Source: Dorea_A amylophila
Lineage (GTDB): Bacteria > Bacillota > Clostridia > Lachnospirales > Lachnospiraceae
Direction: 5' to 3'
NCBI RefSeq assembly: GCF_025567265.1
Contig: NZ_JAOQJW010000022.1
Span: 5,046-69,045, forward strand
DNA: 64,000 nt
Shown here: in pieces, positions 8,937 to 16,023 of the stretch
Layout: each line of letters opens with the position of its first letter
Position numbering within the stretch: the stretch's first letter is position 1
Notes under the pieces: generated by a model
The model's input: the letters and a program-made list of their open reading frames with translations, nothing else
Databases searched by the model: none
What the model was told of the DNA's origin: nothing
Program-made: the position numbers and the translations under genes

Positions 8937-9222
8937 GGGATTTAATTCAGGAAGGCTGTGGATACCCGAACCGGAATAAAGCTTGAAAAGGTGTTCCTGT
9001 TCAGGTTCCATCGGCGGGTCAATTCTAAAGGGGCAAAATTCTGCTAAAAGCAGGCTTTCAAAATTTGAAACTCGGCATACGCCTCAGACAGTCAAATTTT
9101 GAAAACCTAACGCAGAATTTTGCCCCTTAAGAATTACCAACGCCTCTTTCACATTCACTGGAACGCCTTTTCAAGCTTTATTCCGTGTGTATCAAATGCC
9201 TTAAGAATTAAACATTAAACAG
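8937..9222 (-). repeat. Giant hairpin element A (inverted orientation), possible structured RNA or mobile hairpin element
   Basis: This gene-free stretch folds back on itself along its whole length. Outer arms 8972-8997 and 9160-9185 match at 25 of 26 positions, the exception being a possible G-U pair. Middle arms 9021-9044 and 9112-9135 match at 23 of 24, inner arms 9053-9068 and 9092-9107 at 15 of 16. Read on the minus strand the unpaired parts are GTGAATGTG (9158-9150), GTTA (9111-9108), apex TGAGGCGTATGCCGAGTTT (9086-9068), TGCTTTTA (9052-9045) and AACCTGAACA (9007-8998). The same motifs in the same order occur in element B. It ends with AATTAAATCCC (8947-8937), 19 bases past the radical SAM stop codon. 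No open frame is present. Confidence 0.8.
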
Positions 9223-9229
9223 CAATTGC

Positions 9230-9257
9230 GTAACGGTAGTGGCTTCCACCGGGTTAC
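9230..9257. repeat. Small central hairpin between elements A and B
   Basis: GTAAC and CCAC-type arms pair as GTAAC..GTGG with CCAC..GTTAC around the loop CTT, with a short bulge. It sits at the centre of the head-to-head pair of giant hairpins. I see no good promoter here. Confidence 0.5.
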
Positions 9258-9263
9258 ACTTCC

Positions 9264-9554
9264 GGGCATTTTATTTATTAACATTCGCTGTCAGTCACGA
9301 CTTGAAGGAAACAATAGATAAGGATTATTGTGAATGTGGAATGCCGTTAGAAACAATTAGAGAGTCAGAAGCACCGTTAAAGGAACGAAGCGAACGTGTT
9401 TGAGGCGAACGCCGAGTTTGAGCGTAGTTCCTTTGCTTTTAGGTGGTTCTGACTCTCTTAGTGTTTCTTATGGTATGAAACCTGAACAAGAAGCCTTATC
9501 TATTGTTTCCTTCAAGGACTGAGAGGCCGCTTCCCCGTTAATAAATTAAATCCC
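9264..9554 (+). repeat. Giant hairpin element B, sister of element A
   Basis: Outer arms 9301-9323 and 9494-9516 are a perfect 23-base inverted repeat. Middle arms 9359-9375 and 9442-9458 match at 16 of 17, inner arms AAGGAAC (9380-9386) and GTTCCTT (9427-9433) fully. Weaker pairing continues outward (ATTTATTAA at 9273-9281 with TTAATAAAT at 9538-9546). The unpaired segments are GTGAATGTG (9330-9338), GTTA (9376-9379), apex TGAGGCGAACGCCGAGTTT (9401-9419), TGCTTTTA (9434-9441) and AACCTGAACA (9479-9488), as in element A, although the stems differ in sequence. It ends with AATTAAATCCC (9544-9554) and overlaps the thiD stop codon. Confidence 0.82.
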
Positions 9555-10979
9555 AAATCTCCCTCTTATCTCAAACCCATGATCCATCGGTCCGCTTCCT
9601 TTTCCCAGATCCAGCATGGCGGCCAGTGCACCGCTAATATACTCTTTCGCACGATGAATGGATTCTTCCAGGGAGTATCCTTTTGCAAGATTGGAGGCAA
9701 TTGCGCTGGATAAAGTACAGCCTGTTCCATGGGTATTCGGATTATTGATTCTTTTTCCGCGGAACCATGTCGCTTTGCCATTCTGGTATAAGAGATCATT
9801 GGCATCGTTCAGACTGTGTCCGCCTTTGCACAAAACTGCACAATGATACATTTCATTAATCTTCTTTGCTGCTTCCACCATATCTTTTTCTGACCGGATC
9901 TCCATCTCTGCAAGAACTTCTGCTTCCGGAATATTCGGCGTGATCACGGATGCCATCGGTAACAACTGTGTTTTTAAAGTCTCAATCGCATTTTCACTGA
10001 TCAATCGGGATCCGCTTGTTGCCACCATAACCGGATCAACTACAATATTTTCCGCATGGTATTCTTTTAGTTTCTTTGATATTGTTTTTATTAACTTTTC
10101 AGATGATACCATACCAATCTTTACTGCATCCGGACGGATATCAGTGATGACCGCATCTAACTGATTTTCCAGGAATTCCGGAGATACTTCCATGATCCCG
10201 GTAACACCTGTCGTATTCTGTGCAGTCAATGCTGTGATCGCACTCATTGCATAGACTCCGTTTGCCTGCATGGTCTTAATATCTGCCTGAATTCCTGCGC
10301 CCCCGCTTGAATCGCTTCCGGCAATTGTAAGTGCTGTCTTTTTTTTCATCAATTCCCTCCAGTCTCTGCAATAGCAGTCTGCTTCTCTCTGAATCTCTTC
10401 CTGATCATCCTTACTTGCTTCATCATAGATTCCTATAACCTGGAATCCTGCCTTTTTTGCAGTGCGGACTGCATGGATAACATCCTCGAATACCAACGTC
10501 TCTTCCGGTCTGCTTCCAAGATATTCCGCTGCCTGCAGATAAATATCCGGCTTCGTCTTTCCTGCACCTGCTTCTTCACAGGTGAAGATCCGATCAAAAT
10601 ACTTTGCAATTTCCAGACGTTCAAACGCCATCTCTATTTCTTTCTTATTATTGGAAGATGCAATCGTCATTGGAATATTACTGTTACGAAGCTTCTCCAG
10701 AAGTTCTACCGCTCCGCTCTTCAGCGGTGCCGTTTCTTTATAATAATCACTGATAATATCCAAAACGTTCTGTTCGATTTCATCTGTTTCCTGTGACAGA
10801 TGATAATGCTCTTTTACATATTGCGCACCTTCCTGAATACTCATTGTAAATAATATATTTCCAAGATCCGGTTCTGCCTCTATGCCGATGCTGTTCAGAT
10901 AACGCACCCCTACATCTTTCCATATCCCCATGGAATCCAGCAAAGTTCCGTCTACATCGAATATTGCTCCCTTTATCAT
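9546..10979 (-). CDS. thiD: HAD phosphatase fused to hydroxymethylpyrimidine (phosphate) kinase ThiD
   Basis: Two enzymes in one 477-residue chain. Residues 1-210 are a HAD phosphatase of the phosphoglucomutase-like group: DVDGTLLDS at 8-16, IASSNNK at about 106, lysine in GAGKTKPD at about 141, and VFEDVIHAV. Residues 211-477 are a full-length ThiD: TIAGSDSSGGAGIQADIKT, KIGMVSS, DPVMVATSG and HGTGCTLSSAIA. ThiD phosphorylates HMP and then HMP-P. The HAD partner may dephosphorylate a thiamine-pathway phosphate; that is inference. Met211 (10349) has its own GGAGGG five bases upstream, so a separate ThiD could also be made. The start overlaps the thiE stop (ATGA). Confidence 0.9.
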   Translation of the reverse strand: MIKGAIFDVDGTLLDSMGIWKDVGVRYLNSIGIEAEPDLGNILFTMSIQEGAQYVKEHYHLSQETDEIEQNVLDIISDYYKETAPLKSGAVELLEKLRNSNIPMTIASSNNKKEIEMAFERLEIAKYFDRIFTCEEAGAGKTKPDIYLQAAEYLGSRPEETLVFEDVIHAVRTAKKAGFQVIGIYDEASKDDQEEIQREADCYCRDWRELMKKKTALTIAGSDSSGGAGIQADIKTMQANGVYAMSAITALTAQNTTGVTGIMEVSPEFLENQLDAVITDIRPDAVKIGMVSSEKLIKTISKKLKEYHAENIVVDPVMVATSGSRLISENAIETLKTQLLPMASVITPNIPEAEVLAEMEIRSEKDMVEAAKKINEMYHCAVLCKGGHSLNDANDLLYQNGKATWFRGKRINNPNTHGTGCTLSSAIASNLAKGYSLEESIHRAKEYISGALAAMLDLGKGSGPMDHGFEIRGRFGI

Positions 10980-11677
10980 GCTTCCACCATTTCCTCTGTT
11001 AATTTTTTCAGTTTCTTCGTTGCGTTTTTTATATCTTTTTCTGCAAATATTGCACTGATCACGGCGATTCCGCAGATTCCGGTTCCAGAAAGCTCCGATA
11101 CATTTTCTTTACTGATTCCTCCGATAGCAATCACAGGAATATCTACTGCTTCAGTAATTGCTTTCAATGTCTCATGACTTATATCAGCTGCATCTGCTTT
11201 TGAATCTGTATGAAAGACTGCTCCGACCCCAAGGTAATCTGCCCCTCTTTCCTGTGCGAGCAATGCCTGTCTGACCGTTTGTGCAGATACACCAATGATC
11301 TTGTCCGGTCCAAGTTTTGCTCTTACATCTCCGGCTTCCATATCACTCTGTCCGACATGTACTCCGTCAGCATCTATCTCCAATGCAATATCAACATTGT
11401 CATTGATCACAAATGGCACATGATATCTGTCGCAGAGTTCCTTAATTTTTTTTGCTTCTTCGAGGAAATGTGCTTCATCCAGTTCTTTTTCTCTCAGCTG
11501 CACAAATGTTGTACCACCTTCCAGCGTCTTCTCAACCTGACTGTATAACGTCTCACCATTTAACCAGTGGCGGTCCGTCACGGCATACAGGAGTAAATCT
11601 TCTTTCTGCATCTTTTTGCATGTATGTCCTTCCGGCTTTTTTATCTGATCATTCTCAATATTTCTATCTGATCTCAT
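10976..11677 (-). CDS. thiE: Thiamine phosphate synthase
   Basis: Joins HMP pyrophosphate and hydroxyethylthiazole phosphate to make thiamine phosphate. The 233-residue product has LYAVTDRHWL, VQLREK (diphosphate binding), GVHVGQSD, YLGVGAVFHTDSK and IAIGGIS. The frame is open 36 codons further upstream inside thiM, but the ATG at 11677 has AAAGGAG before it and gives a normal length, with about 25 extra residues at the N-terminus. It overlaps the end of thiM by 14 bases and shares ATGA with the HAD-ThiD gene, which indicates tight translational coupling in a salvage operon. Confidence 0.93.
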   Translation of the reverse strand: MRSDRNIENDQIKKPEGHTCKKMQKEDLLLYAVTDRHWLNGETLYSQVEKTLEGGTTFVQLREKELDEAHFLEEAKKIKELCDRYHVPFVINDNVDIALEIDADGVHVGQSDMEAGDVRAKLGPDKIIGVSAQTVRQALLAQERGADYLGVGAVFHTDSKADAADISHETLKAITEAVDIPVIAIGGISKENVSELSGTGICGIAVISAIFAEKDIKNATKKLKKLTEEMVEA

Positions 11678-12485
11678 ATTTTGCTCCTTTCTCCAATGTT
11701 TCTTTATCCATATTGTAGATTGCATCAATAATACGGTTACGGTAAGTGGCATTACCATCACCTTTCTGCATATATCCCCATCCAATCTCTCCTGCCAGTC
11801 CCATCGTGCAGACGGCTGCCGCTGCCGCCTCCAGCTTCTGCTCCGGATTCGCTGCCAGGAATGCTGTCATCATTCCAGACAACTGACATCCCGTTCCGGT
11901 AATCTTTCCCATCTCCGGTCGTCCGTTGCGGATTATATAACAGCTGGTACCATCACTTACCAGATCAATTGCACCTGTAATCGCAACAATACATCCCGCT
12001 TTTTTCGCAAATGCTTTCGCAAATGCAATACCTTCTTCCAGATTCTCCTCTGTTACGGCATCTGCTACATCTGCATCCACCCCTTTTGTTGTTCCGCTTC
12101 CCTGTGCCAGTGTTTTTACTTCTGAGATATTTCCGCGTATAACATCGAATCGGACTTTCTCCATCAGTTCTACGGCGGTATTCGTCCGCAGTACACTTGC
12201 ACCTGCTCCGACCGGATCTAATAACGTCACATGTCCCAATTCATTAGCACGCGCTCCGGCTGCAAGCATTCCTTCAATCGTTCTTTTGTTCAAAGTACCA
12301 ATGTTGATGTTCAGACCTTGACAGATAGATGTAATCTCCTTTACATCTTCTGGTTCATCTGACATAATCGGACTTCCGCCACAGGCTAACAATACATTTG
12401 CAACGTCATTTACCGTTACATAATTGGTAATATTATGTACCAGCGGCACACTCTTTCTTACATTTTCAATACAGTTTCCTAACAT
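11664..12485 (-). CDS. thiM: Hydroxyethylthiazole kinase
   Basis: Salvage enzyme that phosphorylates the thiazole part of thiamine. The 273-residue product shows VHNITNYVTVNDVAN near the start, DPVGAGAS and the ATP/anion loop GTGCQLSGMMTAF, as in ThiM of other bacteria. AGGAG lies just before the ATG. It is the first of three thi genes and starts 42 bases after greA. No TPP riboswitch sequence is visible ahead of it or ahead of greA, so regulation by thiamine, if any, must come from elsewhere. Confidence 0.95.
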   Translation of the reverse strand: MLGNCIENVRKSVPLVHNITNYVTVNDVANVLLACGGSPIMSDEPEDVKEITSICQGLNINIGTLNKRTIEGMLAAGARANELGHVTLLDPVGAGASVLRTNTAVELMEKVRFDVIRGNISEVKTLAQGSGTTKGVDADVADAVTEENLEEGIAFAKAFAKKAGCIVAITGAIDLVSDGTSCYIIRNGRPEMGKITGTGCQLSGMMTAFLAANPEQKLEAAAAAVCTMGLAGEIGWGYMQKGDGNATYRNRIIDAIYNMDKETLEKGAKYEIR

Positions 12486-12527
12486 TATTCTTTCTCCTGT
12501 TATCCATATATTTCCGATTTCTTCTAT

Positions 12528-13031
12528 TTAATATTTACGCAATGTATCATGGCTGTCATCTGTTGTATTGTCAATATTTTTTATCACAACATAATACCCG
12601 TCATTTCCGTTTGTCCTGACAAGCACACGGTCTCCGACTTTATGTCCCTGTATTGCTTTTCCGAGCGGCGATTCGATACTGATCAGTCCCTGAAGAGAAT
12701 TTCCGCGGATACTGGTCACGAGACGATATGTCTCTGTCTCATCATCGTCTTCGAAGTATACTTCCACTGTATTATTAATTCCAACTTCATCTACCTTAGA
12801 TGTATCAGACACAATCTTCGCATTCTTAAGCATTCGTTCCAGATAGCGGATACGGCTTTCGTTACGGTTCTTATCCTGTTTTGCTGCCTTATATTCAAAG
12901 TTCTCGCTTAAATCACCCTGTGCTCTTGCCTCTTTTACTGCTTCCAGTTCTTTCTTACGAACAACAATCTTACGGTATTCTATTTCTTCTTTAATTTTCT
13001 TAACATCGCTTTCAGTTAACTGTTCACCCAT
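12528..13031 (-). CDS. greA: Transcription elongation factor GreA
   Basis: Binds RNA polymerase and stimulates cleavage of backtracked RNA. The 167-residue product has the N-terminal coiled-coil domain (acidic tip region ARAQGDLSENFEYKAAK at about 36-52, where the Asp and Glu enter the active centre) and a C-terminal FKBP-like domain (ESPLGKAIQGHKVGD). Length is near the usual 158. A very good promoter lies 30 bases upstream. The thiM-thiE-thiD genes follow on the same strand with no visible terminator between, so they may be read from this promoter. Confidence 0.96.
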   Translation of the reverse strand: MGEQLTESDVKKIKEEIEYRKIVVRKKELEAVKEARAQGDLSENFEYKAAKQDKNRNESRIRYLERMLKNAKIVSDTSKVDEVGINNTVEVYFEDDDETETYRLVTSIRGNSLQGLISIESPLGKAIQGHKVGDRVLVRTNGNDGYYVVIKNIDNTTDDSHDTLRKY

Positions 13032-13061
13032 GAAAATGCACTTCCCTTCTTATCTTTGTAT

Positions 13062-13090
13062 ATTATAATACTCTGGTCTGTACGCTGCAA
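13062..13090 (-). promoter_or_regulatory. Sigma-70 promoter for greA (and perhaps thiM-thiE-thiD)
   Basis: TTGCAG (13090-13085), 17-base spacer, TATAAT (13067-13062). The first transcribed base would be about 13055, giving a short leader of some 25 bases. Confidence 0.75.
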
Positions 13091-13093
13091 ATT

Positions 13094-13879
13094 CTAAATC
13101 AACCCATAATGCTCCATTGCTTTATAAAGCCCGTCATTCTCTACCGTATCCGTGATATACTCGGCATACGGCTCCAGAACCGGATCATGATGCCCCATGA
13201 TCACCCCGTGTCCTGCAGCTTTGATCATATCAAAATCATTGCTGCTGTCTCCGAAGGCATATATCTCATCATCCTGCAGAGCCAATTCTTTCTTTATGTA
13301 CGCAATTGCAGTTGCCTTAGAATATTCTTTCTGTACACATTCATACACTCCACCCAGACGGTCGATATGTTTGAAAACATCTTCTGTTTCTTTAAAAAAC
13401 CTTTCTTCGTCTGCAATTTTATCTATATAAATCAGTATCTTATCAAAATCATAACCTGTATCTTCCATTGACTGCTCTCTCCCAAGTCCCAGACCAGCCA
13501 TATATCTTCTACTGCTTTCCACCGACTCCAGCCTTGAGATACGGTTGGAGTAATAGATATCCTCTGTTCCTTCCAGAAAGCCTTCTACCTTGCAGTCTTT
13601 CATAGACTTTATAATCCTGCGTCCTCTTTCATATGGGATAGAATGATGAAATACTACCCGTTCCTCATATACCAAATGTGTTCCACATCCACATAAAAAA
13701 CCATCGAACGGAATTCTTTTTATCATAGGCGGTACGCTGCATATGGTGCGCCCGGTATTGATAAATGTCTTATGTCCGTTCTCCTGTGCTTTGCGTAATG
13801 CCACAAGTGCACTTTCCGGTATCTCATGCGTAATCTCACTTAAAATTGTTCCATCAATATCAAAAAACAATGCTGACAT
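13094..13879 (-). CDS. HAD hydrolase, Cof type
   Basis: Predicted sugar- or nucleotide-phosphate phosphatase of 261 residues. FFDIDGTIL at the N-terminus gives the nucleophile and acid/base aspartates, NTGRT is motif II, and GDSSNDFDMI near the end is motif III/IV; the cap between them is of the Cof (C2) type. An ATG four codons upstream lies inside the ribosome binding site GGAGG, so the start is set at 13879. The substrate is unknown. It sits alone between fucO and greA. A second Cof-type HAD is at 58068. Confidence 0.85.
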   Translation of the reverse strand: MSALFFDIDGTILSEITHEIPESALVALRKAQENGHKTFINTGRTICSVPPMIKRIPFDGFLCGCGTHLVYEERVVFHHSIPYERGRRIIKSMKDCKVEGFLEGTEDIYYSNRISRLESVESSRRYMAGLGLGREQSMEDTGYDFDKILIYIDKIADEERFFKETEDVFKHIDRLGGVYECVQKEYSKATAIAYIKKELALQDDEIYAFGDSSNDFDMIKAAGHGVIMGHHDPVLEPYAEYITDTVENDGLYKAMEHYGLI

Positions 13880-13900
13880 AACTTCCTCCATTTTTATACG

Positions 13901-13939
13901 AAAAAACTGACATCGTTTATTATAATTAAACGTGCCAGT
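13901..13939 (-). terminator. Intrinsic terminator of fucO
   Basis: Minus-strand arms ACTGGCACGTTTA and TAAACGATGTCAGT pair with one mismatch and are followed by TTTTTTCG. Confidence 0.85.
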
Positions 13940-14006
13940 CTTTTCAATAGATATAGCAATTTCATTTTATAATCTGTACGCAGGAACCCATTCCCGTATC
14001 ATGATC

Positions 14007-15152
14007 TTACATTAATTTTCTGAACAGATCTTTCAGATCCTCTACACTGGCATCTTTCGGATTACCAGGTGCGCATGCATCTGCGTGAGCAGATTCTGCA
14101 AGGAACGAAAGGTCTTCTTCTTTCAAAGCTTCCAGTTTTGTAGGAATTCCTACGTCTACAGATAATTTACGTACCGCATCTACTGCTGCTTTTCTGTATT
14201 CTTCTACAGACATATCATCTACGCCTTCAACGCCCATCGCTTTTGCGATTTCTTTATATTTTTCTCCCGTGCATTCCGCGTTGTATTCCATAACGATTGG
14301 AAGCATCATTGCACATGCAACACCATGTGGTGTGTCATAGACAGCTCCAAGTGTATGTGCCATAGAATGTGCGATTCCAAGTCCTACATTAGAGAATCCC
14401 ATTCCTGCGATATACTGTCCAAGAGCCATTCCCTCGCGTCCTTCTTTTTCATTTGCAACTGCGCTTCTTAAAGATTTGGAAATAAGTTCAATCGCTTTCA
14501 AGTGGAACATATCTGTCATTTCCCATGCTGCCTTTGTTGTATATCCTTCAATTGCATGTGTCAGGGCATCCATACCTGTCGAAGCTGTCAGTCCCTTTGG
14601 CATAGAAGACATCATCTCCGGATCCACGACTGCGATAACAGGCATGTCGTGCGGATCTACACAGACGAATTTTCTCTTCTTCTCGACATCAGTGATAACA
14701 TAGTTGATCGTTACCTCTGCTGCTGTTCCTGCTGTTGTAGGCACTGCAATGATCGGAATACATGGATTTTTTGTCGGTGCTGTTCCTTCCAGACTTCTTA
14801 CATCCTCGAATTCCGGATTTGCTATGATAATACCGATTGCTTTGGATGTATCCATAGAAGATCCACCGCCGATTGCGATGATATAATCAGCTGCGGCTTT
14901 TTTAAAGGCCTCAACTCCATGCTGTACATTCTGGATCGTCGGGTTTGGTTTGATATCAGAATATAATTCATATTCCAGTCCTGCATCCTCAAGTACTTTT
15001 GTAACTTTCGTTGTTACATTGAATTTGATCAGATCAGGGTCTGAGCATACCAAAGCTTTTTTCAATCCTCTTATTTTAACTTCTGCTGCAATCTCATTGA
15101 TTGCTCCTGCTCCGTGAAACGATGTCTGGTTTAAATTAATTCTGTTTGCCAT
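14007..15152 (-). CDS. fucO: Lactaldehyde reductase / 1,2-propanediol oxidoreductase
   Basis: Iron-dependent NADH enzyme that reduces L-lactaldehyde, a product of fucose or rhamnose breakdown, to 1,2-propanediol. The 381-residue product begins MANRINLNQTSFHGAGA and carries IAIGGGSSMDTSKAIG, PTTAGTAAEVTINYVITD, KRKFVCVDPHD and the metal-site stretches MDALTHAIEGY and MAHTLGAVYDTPHG. These agree with my memory of E. coli FucO along most of the length. A GTG at 15164 is immediately after the AGGAG, so the ATG at 15152 is preferred. No fucose or rhamnose genes are in the window. Twin palindromes upstream point to dedicated control. Confidence 0.88.
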   Translation of the reverse strand: MANRINLNQTSFHGAGAINEIAAEVKIRGLKKALVCSDPDLIKFNVTTKVTKVLEDAGLEYELYSDIKPNPTIQNVQHGVEAFKKAAADYIIAIGGGSSMDTSKAIGIIIANPEFEDVRSLEGTAPTKNPCIPIIAVPTTAGTAAEVTINYVITDVEKKRKFVCVDPHDMPVIAVVDPEMMSSMPKGLTASTGMDALTHAIEGYTTKAAWEMTDMFHLKAIELISKSLRSAVANEKEGREGMALGQYIAGMGFSNVGLGIAHSMAHTLGAVYDTPHGVACAMMLPIVMEYNAECTGEKYKEIAKAMGVEGVDDMSVEEYRKAAVDAVRKLSVDVGIPTKLEALKEEDLSFLAESAHADACAPGNPKDASVEDLKDLFRKLM

Positions 15153-15275
15153 GATAACTGACACTCCTTCTATACATAATCTTTATTTGTGATGCGAAAC
15201 ATTTTCTTTTCCTCTTTTGTTTCGTATCTTGTTTCTTTATGTCTTAATTTTAACAATCATTTTCTTTGGATGTAA

Positions 15276-15331
15276 GTTACAAAGTATATATTTTGTAACA
15301 TTTGCACGTTACACTTTTGTATTTTTGTAAC
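15276..15331. promoter_or_regulatory. Two tandem 24-base palindromic operators upstream of fucO
   Basis: GTTACAAA-8 bases-TTTGTAAC (15276-15299) is a perfect palindrome. GTTACACT-8 bases-TTTGTAAC (15308-15331) has the same layout with two mismatches. The starts are 32 bases apart, about three turns of the helix. They lie between fucO and the tetR gene at 15427 and are likely sites for that or another dimeric regulator. Confidence 0.7.
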
Positions 15332-15408
15332 TTTATATCTTTTATGCACAATATTTCCAAATGTATTGTGTTATTCAAATGACATTTCGCAGATACATAT
15401 TTTGACAT

Positions 15409-15439
15409 CAAAAAAAGAACTCCATCTTACAGGAGTTCT
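15409..15439 (-). terminator. Intrinsic terminator of the TetR gene
   Basis: Minus-strand AGAACTCC (15439-15432) pairs with GGAGTTCT (15423-15416), followed by seven T. The hairpin overlaps the end of the coding region. Confidence 0.9.
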
Positions 15440-15990
15440 AATTTCTTAAATAATGTTTCCAGTTCTGCCGGCATCGCTTTTACCAGATTTTCTGCCATTT
15501 TTTCCGGACGTTTCTTCATATCCCCCAGTACCCACTGGGTTGTCATATACACCGAGCCCTGACAATACATCTCCAACTGGAAATGCAGATTCTCAGGAAT
15601 TGGCTGTTTTGTTTTTGCCTGAATCTGATTCTCATAAAACCTCAGAATCAGCTGAAAATCATGATCTCTCAGACAATTCTGATCATCATTACGGAACGCT
15701 GCTTTGAAAAATAATTTCTCTTCCTCTATATAGTGGAACTTATTGACCAGTCCTTCATAAGCTGTCTTACCCTCTCCCATGTGCTGGAACGATTCTAACA
15801 GGATCCGGTCAAAATACCAGTTAATGAGATCGTATTTATCCTGGAAATTTCGGTAAAATGTCTGCCGCGTTGTTCCACATTCTGCCACAATTTCTTTTAC
15901 TGTAATCTTTTCTACCGGCATCTTCTTCATACAGTTTTTCATGGCTTCCGCCAGACGATATTTCATCTTATCGTGTTTTATTCCTTCCAC
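15427..15990 (-). CDS. TetR family transcriptional regulator
   Basis: Predicted dimeric DNA-binding protein of 187 residues. The helix-turn-helix lies at about residues 25-60 (EKITVKEIVAECGTTRQTFY then RNFQDKYDLINWYF). The C-terminal ligand domain resembles the DhaS-like TetR group, the same type as the regulator at 3821-4402. It is upstream of fucO on the same strand, has its own terminator, and is a natural candidate to bind the twin palindromes at 15276-15331. Ligand unknown. Confidence 0.85.
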   Translation of the reverse strand: MEGIKHDKMKYRLAEAMKNCMKKMPVEKITVKEIVAECGTTRQTFYRNFQDKYDLINWYFDRILLESFQHMGEGKTAYEGLVNKFHYIEEEKLFFKAAFRNDDQNCLRDHDFQLILRFYENQIQAKTKQPIPENLHFQLEMYCQGSVYMTTQWVLGDMKKRPEKMAENLVKAMPAELETLFKKLELL

Positions 15991-16023
15991 TTACATCATC
16001 CCCAGTTTATTTTTTCTGACTCT

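Noticed and set aside
8918..9545. CRISPR array or decayed gene as an explanation of the repeats at 8.9-9.5 kb
   Set aside because: The repeats are inverted arms of two hairpins, not regularly spaced direct repeats, and no frame shows protein motifs.
12486..12527. Possible TPP riboswitch before thiM
   Set aside because: The gap is only 42 bases and lacks the CTGAGA and ACC(C)TGA(A) core motifs.
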